Assembly (NCBI GenBank): GCA_031549925.1
Contig: JAVBPA010000072.1
Span: 1-24,752 of the forward strand
Source of the DNA: JAVBPA01 sp031549925
GTDB lineage: Bacteria > Bacillota > Clostridia > Oscillospirales > CAG-272
Length of the DNA stretch: 24,752 nucleotides
Direction of reading: 5' to 3'
Part shown: in pieces, positions 24,400 through 24,752 of the stretch
Numbering within the stretch: position 1 is the stretch's first letter
Layout of the letters: the number at the start of each line of letters is the position of its first letter
Notes under the pieces: generated by a model
Database searches by the model: none
What the model saw: the letters and a program-made list of their open reading frames with translations, nothing else
Told to the model about the DNA's origin: nothing
Position numbers and translations under genes: made by a program

Positions 24400-24475
24400 T
24401 GGCGCCTTTTGTAGGGCTCGAACCTACGACCCTGCGGTTAACAGCCGCATGCTCTGCCAACTGAGCTAAAAAGGC
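24400..24475 (-). tRNA. tRNA-Asn (anticodon GTT)
   Basis: The 76-nt cloverleaf has acceptor GCCTTTT/AAAAGGC, discriminator G, encoded CCA at 24400-24402, anticodon stem TGCGG/CCGCA around CTGTTAA (anticodon GTT) and T-loop TTCGAGC. Only 4 nt separate it from the upstream 5S gene, so it is processed from the rRNA transcript. Confidence 0.96.
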
Positions 24476-24479
24476 ATTA

Positions 24480-24597
24480 AGTCCGCACCGACATATTTTC
24501 CAACACAGTTACCCGTGAAGTATCGTCGGCACAACGCAGCTTAACTACCGTGTTCGGAATGGGAACGGGTGTACCCTGCGCGTCAGAGGCACGGACT
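24480..24597 (-). rRNA. rrf: 5S ribosomal RNA, copy 1
   Basis: This 118-nt gene has the conserved 5S core (CCGTTCCCATTCCGAACACGG) and a closing helix I made by AGTCCGTGCC at its 5' end and GGTGCGGACT at its 3' end. It is the promoter-distal of two tandem copies at the end of an rRNA operon. Confidence 0.95.
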
Positions 24598-24622
24598 AAG
24601 AAAGGGAGGGGAAAACTAAAGG

Positions 24623-24740
24623 AGTTGGCATCGACATATTTTCCAACACAGTTACCCGTGAAGTATCGTCGGCACAACGCAGCTTAACTACCGTGTTCGG
24701 AATGGGAACGGGTGTACCCTGCGCGTTAGTGACACCAACT
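24623..24740 (-). rRNA. rrf: 5S ribosomal RNA, copy 2 (tandem)
   Basis: This 118-nt gene has a core that appears identical to copy 1, but a different helix I: AGTTGGTGTC with GATGCCAACT. Both strands of the helix have changed together, so pairing is kept. A 25-nt spacer separates the two copies. The 23S gene would lie beyond the window edge. Confidence 0.95.
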
Positions 24741-24752
24741 GTAAATGGTGCA

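Noticed and set aside
24477..24677. 66-residue minus-strand reading frame
   Set aside because: It lies inside the tandem 5S rRNA genes.

Overview
The window is AT-rich DNA from an anaerobic, Gram-positive bacterium of the Clostridia type. The evidence is long-form HPF, class 1B PyrD with PyrK, an S-layer-homology (SLH) surface protein, lipoproteins with a lipobox, near-consensus sigma-A promoters, CCA-encoding tRNA genes and a glycyl radical enzyme. The sequence does not support a family or species name. No phage, insertion sequence, CRISPR array or defence system was recognised.

Layout. 101-3426: a minus-strand TRM11-like RNA methyltransferase is divergent from a glycyl radical enzyme (GRE) that has its own consensus promoter. 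3534-3709: a terminator and tRNA-Leu(CAA). 3850-5620: an orphan ATP-grasp ligase convergent with hpf. 5722-9980: four minus-strand genes, namely a Glu/Thr-rich lipoprotein, a PlsC-like acyltransferase, a GH130-type glycosidase/phosphorylase and an APH-fold kinase. 10243-15636: a plus-strand block with a two-gene ABC exporter, an SPFH/prohibitin-like membrane protein, and pyrK-pyrD. 15893-19553: a secreted WG-repeat/SLH protein divergent from a membrane-anchored BspA-type leucine-rich-repeat protein. 19747-24038: a minus-strand sugar-import operon coding for a large lipoprotein that appears to join a beta-propeller-like N-terminus to a solute-binding domain, two permeases and a small membrane-anchored protein, with no ATPase. 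24346-24740: the distal end of an rRNA operon with two tandem 5S genes and tRNA-Asn(GTT), then a terminator.

How the genes work together. PyrK and PyrD form the heterotetrameric dihydroorotate dehydrogenase B. The exporter ATPase and permease form one transporter, probably transcribed with the SPFH gene. The solute-binding protein and permeases form a CUT1-type importer that must borrow an ATPase. The remaining genes look like single units.

The most notable structure is a family of intergenic repeats at about 4873-4998, 7686-7754, 15640-15890 and 19631-19709. Each has a G-rich arm followed by a T-run/A-run hairpin. They occupy all three spacers between convergent protein-coding genes, often within 5 nt of a stop codon. 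Other points worth a second look are the tandem 5S genes with compensatory changes in helix I, the GRE without an activating enzyme, the propeller-SBP fusion with a terminator-like hairpin in its leader, and a hairpin before pyrK whose loop carries an anti-Shine-Dalgarno sequence.
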